A program made the position numbers and the translations under genes. The notes under the pieces were generated by a model that worked only from the letters and a program-made list of their open reading frames with translations, did no database searches and was not told the DNA's origin. Shown piece after piece: positions 10,062 to 18,975 of a stretch of 64,000 nucleotides of DNA (the stretch's first letter is position 1; every line of letters starts with the position of its first letter). This stretch comes from Cordylochernes scorpioides (lineage: Eukaryota > Arthropoda > Arachnida > Pseudoscorpiones > Chernetidae): positions 23,191,583-23,255,582 of the forward strand of contig CP092882.1 of assembly GCA_030710605.1 (NCBI GenBank). Direction: 5' to 3'.

Positions 10062-11013
10062 TTAAGAGAAATTATAGAAAGTTGATTTCATAAATGGATA
10101 TTTCCATTTATTTTTTTTTAAATATTTTATAATTGATATACTGTTGAAATATTTTACTTGTTTGATACTAAATTTGTTTTTAATAAATTCCATGTTTAAA
10201 TTTTTAACATCTTCTATGAAATTATCTAATATATTATTTATTCTATAAAATCTTAGAAACTGACCATAATATATACCTTTACAGCAATTTAATGATATAT
10301 TAGAATTCATATTACAGTATTTTATAATATTGAAATTATAATTACTCTTTTTATTATAAACTCTAACAGCACTATTTGTAAGGTCTATATTCAAGTCTAA
10401 AAAGTTAACTTTTTTGTTTCTATAAATTTTTTCATTGTTCTTAAGTTTCAAGTATTTAGGATATATTTCAGGTATTAATTTTTTAAACAGTGGATTATTA
10501 AATATTATTATGTCATCTACATATCGGAATATTTGCCAATTAATATTATTTTGTAGAAAGTATTCTCTTTCGTACCAGAACAATATTAAATTTGCTAGTA
10601 ACGGACTAGAAGAAGTACCCATGGAAACGCCTTCTGATTGAATATATATTTTATTTTTAAATTCTATATAGTTAAAATTTAAAAATGTTTCCAGTAGAGT
10701 TTTTGCTGTTTTAAGATCTAATTTAAATGTTTTATATCTGTTATGAATAATTTTAATGTAGAAAGTTTTGTCATTAATTAATTCATTAAATAAATTGGTT
10801 ATTTTATTATTTAGATCTCTTAAATTTATTTTAGAATATAGGTCCTCAAAGTCAAATGTGTGTACTGTTTCAATGTTTGTCCAATTGTTCATTAAATAAT
10901 TAATGATTTTTTTATTTGAGTCGATAAATTTATAATTATATTTATTAGTTAATTTATTTATAATAAATTGTAGTGTTGAGGCTAATTGTATATCAATATT
11001 TTTTATGACTGAA
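10062..11013 (-). pseudogene. Naiad-type Penelope reverse transcriptase, 5'-truncated
   Basis: The C-terminal reverse transcriptase of a Penelope-like element, clearly homologous to the last 310 residues of the 826-aa protein at 48683-51163. Motif A is TFDFEDLYSKI, motif B GVSMGTSSSPLLANL and motif C the catalytic YVDDII. The longest ATG frame is 10062-10892. The same frame is open upstream to 11013 (SVIKNIDIQLAS), where coding sequence ends abruptly at a junction with an inverted pseudo-LTR. The N-terminal GIY-YIG nuclease and the linker are missing, so it is a 5'-truncated copy. The remaining frame has no stop, indicating a recent origin. Confidence 0.88.
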
Positions 11014-11595
11014 TACCAAACTTATAACAAATGTTAATTCATACTATAGATATATTACTAAATACAACTATTTATAATCATATTATAAAATAAAAAAACC
11101 TTTAAAAATCTTTTTAAAAAAAAAAAAAAAAAGGATAAAATATAAAATCATAAAAAAAAATATATATATATACTAACAATCTTATCTACCTTCTTTATAA
11201 AACTCTTTTTTTTTTTTTTTTTCCTTATTATTAGTTTGGTTAAAAGTGCATGGTTCTGTCTTTCTCTCTTTTTTCTAACTATTATATATATTATCTCTTC
11301 GATTATTCTATATATAGGATTAGAGTATGTCTGAATGACGTGTAAAAGCCGATGTAATAGACGTTACTTTGTTAATTTTTTTTATTGTTATTAATTATAA
11401 ATATATAATTAACTTGAGGATGTAATAGAAGTAAAGGATTTTTTTTTTTTTTCTCTCTCTATCTACAAATTAATAACATTTTACAAATTTTATAATTTGT
11501 ATTTAAATGATCATAATAGTGAAGATAATCTTAATACAAAACTGGACTATAAAATTAAATAACTATTTATTATTATATATATATATATATATATA
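11014..11595 (+). repeat. inverted pseudo-LTR fragment, Naiad family 1
   Basis: Reverse complement of 8690-9370, joined directly to the truncated RT. Inverted pseudo-LTR junctions of this kind are a known trait of Penelope-like elements. It ends in (TA)n at 11574-11595. Confidence 0.75.
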
Positions 11596-12230
11596 GTGTA
11601 GAAACTATATAACAAAATTATAACAGTGATTCTAATTTTAAAACTTAAGGAGCAAACTGATAATAATGATAATTTATAACAAATGTTAATTCATACTATA
11701 GATATATTACTAAATACAACTATTTATAATCATATTATAAAATAAAAAAACCTTTAAAAATCTTAAAAAAAAAAGGATAAAATATAAAATCATAAAAAAT
11801 ATATATATATATATACTAACAATCTTATCTACCTTCTTTATAAAACTCTTTTTTTTTTTCCTTATTATTAGTTTGATTAAAAGTGCATGGTTCTGTCTTT
11901 CTCTCTTTTTTCTAACTATTATATATATTCTCTCTTCGATTATTCTATATATAGGATTAGAGTATGTCTGAATGACGTGTAAAAGCCGATGTAATAGACG
12001 TTACTTTGTTAATTTTTATTGTTATTAATTATAAATATATAATTAACTTGAGGATGTAGTAGAAGTAAAGGATTTTTTTTTCTCTCTCTATCTACAAATT
12101 AATAACATTTTACAAATTTTATAATTTGAATTTAAATGATCATAATAGTGAAGATAATCTTAATACAAAACTGGACTATAAAATTAAATAACTATTTATT
12201 ATTATATATATATATATATATATATATTTT
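11596..12230 (+). repeat. second pseudo-LTR fragment in tandem, ends in (TA)n
   Basis: About 78 bases (GTGTAGAAACTATATAAC onward) repeat 8677-8755 in direct orientation. Then 11673-12202 repeats the 11021-11575 block, shortened in its A/T runs. A (TA)n tract closes it at 12203-12227. Confidence 0.75.
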
Positions 12231-12267
12231 ATAAAGATAAACTAGACGTGTTTATTGATATCTATAT

Positions 12268-12345
12268 TCATTGATTGGACAAGGTCATTGGTGGCGTCCA
12301 CCGCGGGAAAGACGCCGCCACCGATGGACTGCTAGAGTTCTTTCC
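12268..12345 (-). mobile_element. 3' end fragment of the Tx1-like LINE
   Basis: CATTGGTGGCGTCCACCGCG followed by GGAAAGACGCCGCCACC matches 24665-24725, the minus-strand 3' end of the Tx1-like LINE. Only the last 75-80 bases are present. Confidence 0.6.
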
Positions 12346-12379
12346 AAAGAGAAAGAGGGGACTCCAGAAGCCTATACAG

Positions 12380-12595
12380 TAGAGTTTCCCATGATAGACT
12401 ACAACCTAAAAACATGAACAAACCTGATCTCTCCGTAAGGTAGGTAGTCTCTTAGCATAGATTGTTATGTCAAGCCTAGTCACGAGGTGTCTTTCAACCG
12501 AAACAGAGTCTCTGATGAGAGACCAGCTCCATGAGCGACCTTATTTCACCATGTTTTTAGGCTATTGTCTATCATGGTAAACTACTCTCTATTGT
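12380..12595. repeat. interrupted palindrome
   Basis: CATGATAGACTACAACCTAA AAACATG returns inverted as CATGTTTTTAGGCTATTGTC TATCATG, arms about 30-40 bases with a spacer of about 130. The spacer contains a small hairpin GTCTCT GATG AGAGAC near 12509. No coding sequence. Confidence 0.5.
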
Positions 12596-12715
12596 AACAT
12601 AAAGTATACAACATTTGGTAACTGAGTTTTCTGCTTAGAGTAGACATTTTGATGTTTTATAAATTAAAATATTACTTTTATTATAGATGGGAATTTGGCC
12701 GGGAGGATATTGATA

Positions 12716-12867
12716 TACAAAGACAAAGATCACCTCTCTGGTCAAAATCGACGTCTAAGCTTGACGCCATCTATTGACCGTCGCTGCCACTGTGACTGGT
12801 GACAGTCAATAGATGGCGTCTAGATTTGACGTCTATTTTGACGGGAGAGGTGACCTTTGTCTTTGTA
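12716..12867. repeat. 152-bp near-perfect hairpin (MITE-like)
   Basis: The ends TACAAAGACAAAG and CTTTGTCTTTGTA pair, and the arms stay complementary for about 62 bases apart from a few mismatches. The inner ends are TTGACGCCATCTATTGAC and GTCAATAGATGGCGTC. The loop is about 25 bases. It looks like a full foldback MITE. No TSD is evident. Confidence 0.75.
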
Positions 12868-13400
12868 GAATGCCTTTATTAGTATTGAGTTAGTTTTAAA
12901 AACGTAATGTTTGATAGTCAGATGAAGAAGAAGTGTCCCAATTCTGTTGATATGGTTGTTTTTCTGAATATGGAAACATCACAAATTCTTACGAAATGGT
13001 AGCTATCTCACTATCCCATTTATAAATTGATTTTCATACTTATTTATTCAATTATATACTTGAATATTCTATTTTAAAGTTCTTTAATTTTTCCAAGACT
13101 GCAAGGAGGAAAACAGACCTAACAAAGTAATTGAACTGTGTCGAAATATGTTTTTCTTCACAAGATGCAACCATTTACTCAATAATCTACTTCTTCACTG
13201 TGTTCTATGCACGAAAAACAATGTATATAGTCTCAACTTTGGTACATAGATATTCTTTCCTTTTCTTATTTTTCTCTTTTCTGAGCGAGGATTCAGTTTC
13301 TTCCCCTGCTTCTCATTTCTTTTTAGATTCATTTCTAACAGGAGAATCGTCTGTAAAGACGGAATGTTTTAATAAAGGCTTGTGTTGTGTAATATACTTG
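12868..13400. other. no gene identified
   Basis: AT-rich. A 92-codon frame at 13131-13409 has no recognisable domain and is judged chance. Confidence 0.4.
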
Positions 13401-13558
13401 AATATTTAGATAAAAAAAGGCATATATTGGATTGCATGAAAGATTTATTTGCTATATTTCGGTTAGCTGAACGTCAACCTTTGTCAAGTAAACCGAAATA
13501 TTGGCAAATAAATCTTATATTCAATCCAATATATGCCTTTTTATTATCTAAATATTTG
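13401..13558. mobile_element. Penelope-type foldback
   Basis: Arms: AATATTTAGATA, AGGCATATATTGGATTG and AAGATTTATTTGC return inverted by 13558. The centre on the minus strand reads TTGACAAAGGTTGACG TTCA GCTAACCGAAATA, a hairpin followed by GAAA. The same terminal hairpin occurs at 54222 and 60735. Confidence 0.65.
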
Positions 13559-13719
13559 AATATGGATTGCTCTATATTCAATACTTGTGTATAGTATCCA
13601 AAAGTCTGAAAAATTACATGAACCCCATTTAGGTTATTGAATGGACAATTTAAAATATTTTTTAACCCTCTTAGTGAATTATTACAAAAATTGATGAGAA
13701 ATTTAATGAAGATAAATGA

Positions 13720-14090
13720 TATGAAAATTCGAAACTATTATAGACGCGTATGATTCTTTTTGAAAATAAACAATTTCTACTGTCCTTACTGCAATGGAAA
13801 AATTTATGGGAGGGCCTGGCTCATTAGTGGTGAACCCTCCCAGTTTATGTCCATAGTTCATCTAAAATACCCATTCCAATAGTCTAGTATCAGTATCACT
13901 ATAAAAAGAAGATGGAAAAATGCAATATAACAGCAGTATGGTAGATTAAACTGGCGAAACCGCTGGGAGGGTTCACCACTGATGAGCCAGGCCCTCCCAT
14001 TAATTTTTTCATTGCAGTAAGGACAGTAGAAATTGTTTATTTTCAAAAAGAATCATACGCGCCTATATTAGTTTCGAATTTTGATAACAG
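13720..14090. mobile_element. motif-bearing repeat, inverted pair
   Basis: Two copies of the window's most frequent non-coding repeat face each other. The left copy (13730-13850) is minus and the right copy (13930-14080) plus. Shared blocks are ACTGTCCTTACTGCAATGG, GGGAGGGCCTGGCTC and TATGATTCTTTTTGAAAAT. The right copy contains an intact pseudoknot motif; the left has lost the GAAA segment. Other copies lie near 14770, 16030, 17990, 19600, 54800 and 55500/60220. No ORF is present, so it is non-autonomous. Confidence 0.75.
13951..13999 (+). ncRNA. pseudoknot motif, repeat copy with CTGGC/GCCAG
   Basis: Helix A CTGGC, GAAA, CCGC, helix B TGGGAGGG, TTCACCA, CTGATGA, A' GCCAG, G, B' CCCTCCCA. 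Both helices are perfect (5 and 8 bp). At 60224 the same positions are TTGGC/GCCAA and TGAGAGGG/CCCTCTCA, so both helices have changed in a compensated way. Confidence 0.6.
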
Positions 14091-14159
14091 ATGACGCGCT
14101 AATGCATCATACTATAAATGATATGGTTCACAATTTGATGATAAAATATAAACAGCTGT

Positions 14160-14430
14160 TCTCAAGGAAGGAAGGCTCCTCCATCCTGTCCTCCTCCAGA
14201 CAAGGACAGGATCTCTCAGTTCAATGTTGAGATGATACTTATAGAGATATGTCTTGGTAGAAACCAGGATGGTGTTGTCATCCAGACCTTGCCCGAAGAC
14301 CCAGCCCTGCAGGTCAGGATGATGATGGTAAATGTCTCCCAGGTGAGAGAACAGCGGCAGGACCAGTACCTAGCGTCAGGTCGCTGGACCCACAGACAAC
14401 ACAAGACTGTTGGACCGAGGCTTGGTGAGC
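14160..14430 (-). pseudogene. Tx1-like LINE C-terminal fragment
   Basis: The minus-strand frame 14404-14216 reads RYWSCRCSLTWETF. It aligns with the tail of the LINE at 24700-25146 (HRYWSCRAV) and with 18652-18905. A neighbouring frame gives CVVCGSSDLTL, a Cys-pair finger expected there, so a frame change has occurred. Only the end of ORF2 is left. Confidence 0.45.
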
Positions 14431-14469
14431 TGTATGTGTCAAAGTGTGCAGAGCTAGTTATTAAATAGA

Positions 14470-14769
14470 GATATTAGACTACAATATATAGCGTTTGTAA
14501 GATGATCAACTTCACTCTCAAATAGGACACATTTATACTATTTTATTACTATCATAACTATTTTGTAGGCTATTATATTCATTTTATTGAAAGAAAGGAA
14601 AAAAAAAAAAACACTAAGTTATTTCCCATCAAAATCCACAAACTACACCAAGAAAGCCAAGTCTTACCTCCAGACTATGGAATTATTATCTTAGAGAAGC
14701 CTGGTTGAGGAGATATACCATTCTTAGGGCTGATTGACCTGAAATATTAAAATACCTTTCTTTAACAAA
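14470..14769. repeat. dispersed repeat, hAT-free copy
   Basis: Matches 16225-16346 joined to 16849-16985 (blocks TATTACTATCATAACTATTT, AGAGAAGCCTGGTTGAGGAG and ATACCATTCTTA). This copy lacks the hAT element found in the other and so represents the empty site. Confidence 0.7.
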
Positions 14770-14929
14770 ATTCATATCACCACTGATAAGCCAAGCCCTC
14801 CCAATATTTTCTCATCGCAGTAAGGACAGTAGAAGTTTGTTTTATATTTAAAAATAAACATTCGTGTTTTAATGCTTCTATTTCTTAAAATACATATTTC
14901 TCTAGTAATTTATGACTATACAATAACTT
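14770..14929 (+). mobile_element. motif-bearing repeat, left part
   Basis: Continues at 15779 after the LINE insertion. It starts within the motif (CACTGATAAGCCAAGCCCTC), so helix A and GAAA are missing. It matches 18015-18155. Confidence 0.7.
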
Positions 14930-15770
14930 ACATACGGATCAGAAATTTGGTTTAAATATTTAAACAATCGTTCTAAACAAAAACTGAATTCCATGCAGTA
15001 CCAGGTCATTTTATGGGCAGTCAGAGCATATAAAACTACTTCATCAAACTGTGTGCATAGTCTGGCAAAAATTCCACTCCTAACAGACTATATAGAATCT
15101 AGAATAATCAAATATGATCTAGCTCAATTGTCCACTGAAGATCTAATTGCTTACGAACCCCATGCTCCAAGTATAGTCAAATCATTCTTACACGCAAAAA
15201 TGAAGGAAAATTTTGATAATACTAATGAAATTTTCAGAAGCTTTTTCGTGTCTGGAATCCCAAGATTTTTTCGTCCAAATTTTTATAATATCCAATTCAT
15301 TACAGATCATGGTAATTTTGGGAAATTTTTGTTAACTATCGGCGCGGTGAAGGAACCGGGATGCTTCTGCGGAGGTGAAATTCAGGACTCGAAACATTTA
15401 CTAATGAATTGCCCAATTTTCCGGGTTTATAAGGAAAACAAGTTTGGTCGTATTGGACAGCTTGATGAATTTGTAGACGATAAAGAGAGGTATAAAAGTT
15501 TTGATCAATTTTGCAAATTCATTTACGACTTTCTTTTGAAATGGAAAAGGGAGAGGTACTTAGAAGGAAAAGAATTGCGATGCTTGCTTTGTGTGTTTTG
15601 CTTTGTTGTTGTTTTTTTCTCTTCGGACAATTTTCTTTGGTTAATTATGTAAAATAATGAATTGAACAGGATTGTATATAGCCGATTTGTTGTGATGTAG
15701 AGAGAGGTATCGACGCAAATGTCCCTGAGTTTGGGACATCGCGTTTCATGATGTTAATAAATAAATAATA
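14930..15770 (+). mobile_element. 5'-truncated LINE (R1/I-like ORF2 end)
   Basis: Inserted into the motif-bearing repeat, with AATAACTT on both sides (14922-14929 and 15771-15778) as likely target duplication. The open frame 14993-15652 (219 codons) is the C-terminal end of an ORF2: TDHGNFGKFLLTIG, then CFCGGEIQDSKHLLMNCPIF, the CxC...H...C finger found after RT in R1/I/Jockey-group LINEs. RT itself is missing. The 3' UTR has a hairpin GTCCC/GGGAC (about 15711-15728) and ends in an (AATAA)-rich tail. A second copy is at 20350-20775 and a tail at 41355-41420. The first Met is not a biological start. Confidence 0.8.
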
Positions 15771-15778
15771 AATAACTT

Positions 15779-15890
15779 TTAGGAAACTGTATTTAGGGCT
15801 GAATACTTTTTTAGTGGAATGGTTCAGCGAATATGTAAAGTAGTTTCGCTAGAATTGAATAAAATTTGGTTAAAGTTTACTTCAGAACTT
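15779..15890 (+). mobile_element. motif-bearing repeat, right part
   Basis: Matches 18163-18275 of the uninterrupted copy (GGAAACTGTATT, GGTTCAGCGAATATGTAAAG, TTCGCTAGAATTG). Confidence 0.7.
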
Positions 15891-16224
15891 TAATATATAG
15901 CGTTTGTGAGAGGATCAACTTCATTCTTGGAGGACAACACACATTTATATAAAATGAAAGGATTCAAGCACGAATGTTTTTTTAATTCATAAAACAAACC
16001 TCTACTATCCTTACTGCGATGAAATAATATATTGGGAGGGCTTGGCTCATCAGTAGTGAACCCTCCCAACGGTTTCGCCAATTTAAACCACCAGATCGCT
16101 TCTTAGAGCTCTAATACTGTATTGGACGATTCTGCTTATATACGCAGCACTGAAGGGTGGAATCTCAGAAATGGGTTTCAAGAAAACTATGAACATAAGC
16201 TTATAGGACAGTACAGAATTACAT
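15891..16224 (-). mobile_element. motif-bearing repeat, minus copy
   Basis: Contains the motif at 16032-16081 and the usual neighbours ACTATCCTTACTGCGATG and GCTTCTTAGAGCTCTAATAC. Continues into CTTTCAGAAATGG-like flank shared with 17880-17990. Confidence 0.65.
16032..16081 (-). ncRNA. pseudoknot motif, repeat copy with 9-bp helix B
   Basis: Minus strand: TTGGC, GAAA, CCG, TTGGGAGGG, TTCACTA, CTGATGA, GCCAA, G, CCCTCCCAA. Helix B is extended to 9 bp because a T replaces the usual C on one side and an A is present on the other. Confidence 0.6.
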
Positions 16225-16985
16225 TATAATTTTACATTTATAATATTATTACTATCATAACTATTTTGTAGGCTATTATATTGATTTTAATTAAGAAAGG
16301 GGAAAAACTAAGTTATTTTCCAATCAAAAAACTCAATGAATGGACTACCTAGACCAGGGGTCGGCAAAATTTTGAGTCGGAAGAGTCAAAAATTACAATT
16401 TACAAAATTTCAAAGTTTTTAAAGAGCCACAAAATAATTTATTGCCAACAATAAATAGTACTAAATCGAAGACCATATACAGAAAATAAAGCCACAAAAA
16501 ACAAACAAACCAAGACCCCATTAATGAAGAAGATTTAACAAATTTTTAATCCAAAACTTGGACAAAAATTCAAGACTTAGACATTCTGGAACACCTCATT
16601 AAGAACATAGAAAAAAAAACAAACTATCCAATCGAGTAAATATGAATTTGATGAAACATTAAAACGCACACACATTAACCAAATAAGAAAGCAATCGATG
16701 TAGATAGAATTTATAATTCCTTCATTTTTTCAAACAATAAATAGTATTCGTATAAATAATATTTACGTATGGAACTATATAAAGAGCTTCACATCCAAAG
16801 AAGCGCATGTAGCTCACGATCCGCAGTTTGCCCACCCCTGACCTAGACCAAGATAACCAAGTCTTACCAACAAAGTATGACTATGGATTGATTATATTAG
16901 AGAAGCCTGGTTGAGGAGGTATACCATTCTTAAGACTGATTGACCTGGAATATTAAAATACCTTTCTTAAACAAAATACATATAT
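16225..16985. repeat. dispersed repeat, copy interrupted by hAT MITE
   Basis: Same repeat as 14470-14769, split by 16355-16840. Confidence 0.7.
16355..16840 (+). mobile_element. non-autonomous hAT element, 486 bp
   Basis: Terminal inverted repeats CAGGGGTCGGCAAA and TTTGCCCACCCCTG. The 8-bp target duplication ACCTAGAC is present on both sides (16347-16354 and 16841-16848), diagnostic for the hAT superfamily. The subterminal AAGAGTCAAAAATTAC and GAGCCACAAAAT resemble hAT MITEs ending in CAGGGGTCGGCAAA. No transposase ORF. The empty site is preserved at 14470-14769. Confidence 0.92.
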
Positions 16986-17094
16986 AACACAATAGTTCAC
17001 GAATTTATAAAATTAAATTTGAAGTCTCGAGATATCATTCAACCAGAACGTATCATCCATCCACCCCGCACGTATATTTTCAAAAAAATTTTGA

Positions 17095-17320
17095 TTTTCA
17101 AACAGAAATAATGTAGTATAGTTTTCTCTCATTATATAGTAGGTATTTAAAATATGTATATAATAACGTGTATATAAAAATGTATTTATTATTAAATTGT
17201 TAAAGTGATAATCCTGTTGAAGGACTGACAAGTCCGAAAGCCTGAAAATAAAAAAGTTGTACAAGAAACTTAACCCTGGAAGCTTTATTTATTTTATAAT
17301 AAAATACATATTTAATTATA
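17095..17320 (+). repeat. Penelope-type 3' end repeat (copy 1)
   Basis: Very similar to 29848-30062. The core reads CCTGTTGA, A, GGACT GACA AGTCC, GAAA, GCC, which is the hammerhead order but with the A of CTGANGA replaced by T. It is followed by AAAATAAAAAAGTTGTAC. No ORF. Confidence 0.55.
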
Positions 17321-17329
17321 AGGCGATAA

Positions 17330-17480
17330 CCTGCCATTTATATTCAGAAATGGAAGCTTTAAAACACGAATATTTCTTTTTAAAGTCGCAGTAAAGACAG
17401 TAGAAGCTTGTTTTATATTTAAAAATAAACACCCGTGCTTTGGTGCTTCCATTTTTTTTATATATGGATGGCAGGTTATA
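17330..17480. repeat. short inverted repeat
   Basis: TGGAAGCTTTAAAACACG and CGTGCTTTGGTGCTTCCA face each other around a block (GCAGTAAAGACAGTAGAAGC) of the motif-bearing repeat. Confidence 0.5.
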
Positions 17481-17925
17481 GCTTTATAGTTACTTATATC
17501 TAACTATTGAACTTATTGTTTGTGGAAGAGCATTGCTCGATGCAAATATTCATGTAATTCTACTATCCTAAAAGATTATGTCCATAGTTTGCTTGAAAAC
17601 CATTTCTAAGATTCCACCCTTCATTGCAGCTTTATAGTTACTTATATCTAACTATTGAACTTATTGTGTGTGGAAGAGCATTGCTCGATACAAATATTCA
17701 TGTAATTCTACGGTCCTAGAAGATTATGTCCGTAGTTTTCTTGAAAACAATTTCTAAGATTCCACCCTTCATTGCAGCTTTATAGTTACTTATATCTAAC
17801 TATTGAACTTATTGTTTGCGGAAGAGCATTGCTCGATACAAATATTCATGTAATTCTACTATCCTAAAAGCTTATGTCCCTAGTTTGCTTATAAAACATT
17901 TCTAAGATTCCACCCTTCATTGCAG
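17481..17925 (+). repeat. 148-bp tandem repeat, three units
   Basis: GCTTTATAGTTACTTATATC recurs at 17481, 17629 and 17777, exactly 148 apart. Each unit includes AAGAGCATTGCTCGAT, TTCATGTAATTCTAC and TTCTAAGATTCCACCC. The unit is part of the left flank of the motif-bearing repeat; one diverged unit is at 55530-55650. A local triplication. Confidence 0.85.
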
Positions 17926-18275
17926 CATATATAAGCAGATTCGTCCAATACAGTATTAGAGCTCTAAGAAGCGGTCTGGTGGATTAAATTGGTGAAATCG
18001 CTGGGAGGGTTCACCACTGATAAGCCAAGCCCTACCAATATTTTTCATCTCAGTAAATACAGTTGAAAAGTTTGTTTTATATTTAAAAATAAACATTCGT
18101 GTTTTAATGTTTCCATTTCTTAAAATAGATATTTCTCTAGTAATTTATGACTATACAATAACTTTTAGGAAACTGTATTGAGGGCTGAAGACTTTTTTAG
18201 TGGAAAAGTTCAGCGAATATGTAAAGTAGTTTCGCTAGAATTGATTAAAATTTGGTTAAAGTTTACTTCAGAACT
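17926..18275 (+). mobile_element. motif-bearing repeat, uninterrupted copy
   Basis: The longest unbroken copy. It runs through TCGTCCAATACAGTATTAGA, the motif (17989-18037), TTTGTTTTATATTTAAAAAT and TTCGCTAGAATTG. It is the reference showing where the LINE (14930) and the Jockey element (55673) inserted. Confidence 0.75.
17989..18037 (+). ncRNA. pseudoknot motif, slightly degenerate repeat copy
   Basis: TTGGT, GAAA, TCGC, TGGGAGGG, TTCACCA, CTGATAA, GCCAA, G, CCCTACCA. One wobble in A, one mismatch in B and a G-to-A change in the CTGATGA box: an ageing copy. Confidence 0.45.
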
Positions 18276-18287
18276 TCATAGATGCTC

Positions 18288-18651
18288 TCTCTCTCTCTCT
18301 ATATCTCGCATATGCTGGATAATTAAAGCCTGACCAATGCTAGAGGAGGATGACTGTAGAGCTAGGTGATTGGCCAGTTTGGGCTGACAAGTTAATTGGC
18401 TGCAGGTGATGGGCCAATAGCTGCCCTGTCATTTTTAGGTGACATCCTGATACCCTCACACAGTCCAGAGCTCCATTCACTACATATAGCATACTCTTGG
18501 TCAAAGGAGAGATGAATCAGTTGTTTAACAAGATATAACTTCATAACAAGAAAGAAGAGACTTTAGCATAGTTATTATTTGCTACAGTTCTTGGATATAA
18601 TACAGATCGGCCAGAAAAGATGATACATTTTAAACCAGGCGTATAACAACC
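18288..18651. other. (CT)n and promoter-like segment without gene
   Basis: (CT)n at 18288-18302. Then a balanced-composition stretch with CCAAT-type motifs (GATTGGCCAG near 18370, AATTGGCTGC near 18395, GGCCAATAGC near 18412). No TATA box or ORF can be linked. Confidence 0.35.
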
Positions 18652-18910
18652 TTATGATAGGGTATAGATTATTTCTGAATCTCTAATAATCAAATGAATA
18701 TGGCGCCTCTTCCAGCGCTGCAGAGTTTGGTGGAGAATCGCCAGTGGGTCTCCAGCGACACCATGCATTTCGCGATCTACGAAGAATACATAATCGTGTG
18801 CTTCGCCGCTGAGATGGTGAGCAGGACCAGTAGCGGTGGGCAATGCAGATACTATTGTACATCGTGTATATAATGCATATTATATTTTTAAAATAGTGCA
18901 GACTGTGCAC
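18652..18910 (-). pseudogene. Tx1-like LINE C-terminal fragment
   Basis: The two overlapping minus frames contain IAHRYWSCSPS and HDYVFFVDREMHGVAGDPLA. These align with HRYWSCRAV and CDLVFCDMPLD of the LINE tail at 24700-25146. One frame change lies between them. Composition is GC-richer than the surroundings, as in the parent LINE. Confidence 0.45.
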
Positions 18911-18919
18911 TTTGCATGT

Positions 18920-18975
18920 TTTGACAAGATGTCAATAAAATTATTTAAATTGTCAATTGTCTAATAATAAAATTT
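18920..18975. repeat. dispersed repeat fragment shared with 3405-3464
   Basis: TTGACAAGATGT, AATAAAATTA, AATTGTCAATTGTCTA. Nothing coding. Confidence 0.5.

Noticed and set aside
12480..12560. GAAAC and CTGATGA near 12501-12520 as another pseudoknot motif
   Set aside because: The sequences outside the two boxes are not complementary (CAACC before GAAA, GAGACC after CTGATGA) and no helix B exists.
13951..13999. Ordinary hammerhead ribozyme in the motif-bearing repeat
   Set aside because: With helix A as stem II one can draw a 3-bp stem III (ACC/GGT), but only five bases (CACCA) remain before CTGATGA, so stem I cannot form within one copy. Helix B, which covaries, would be unused. Reported as a pseudoknot instead.
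17481..17925. CRISPR-like array
   Set aside because: Units are contiguous 148-bp copies without unique spacers, and the sequence is eukaryotic.
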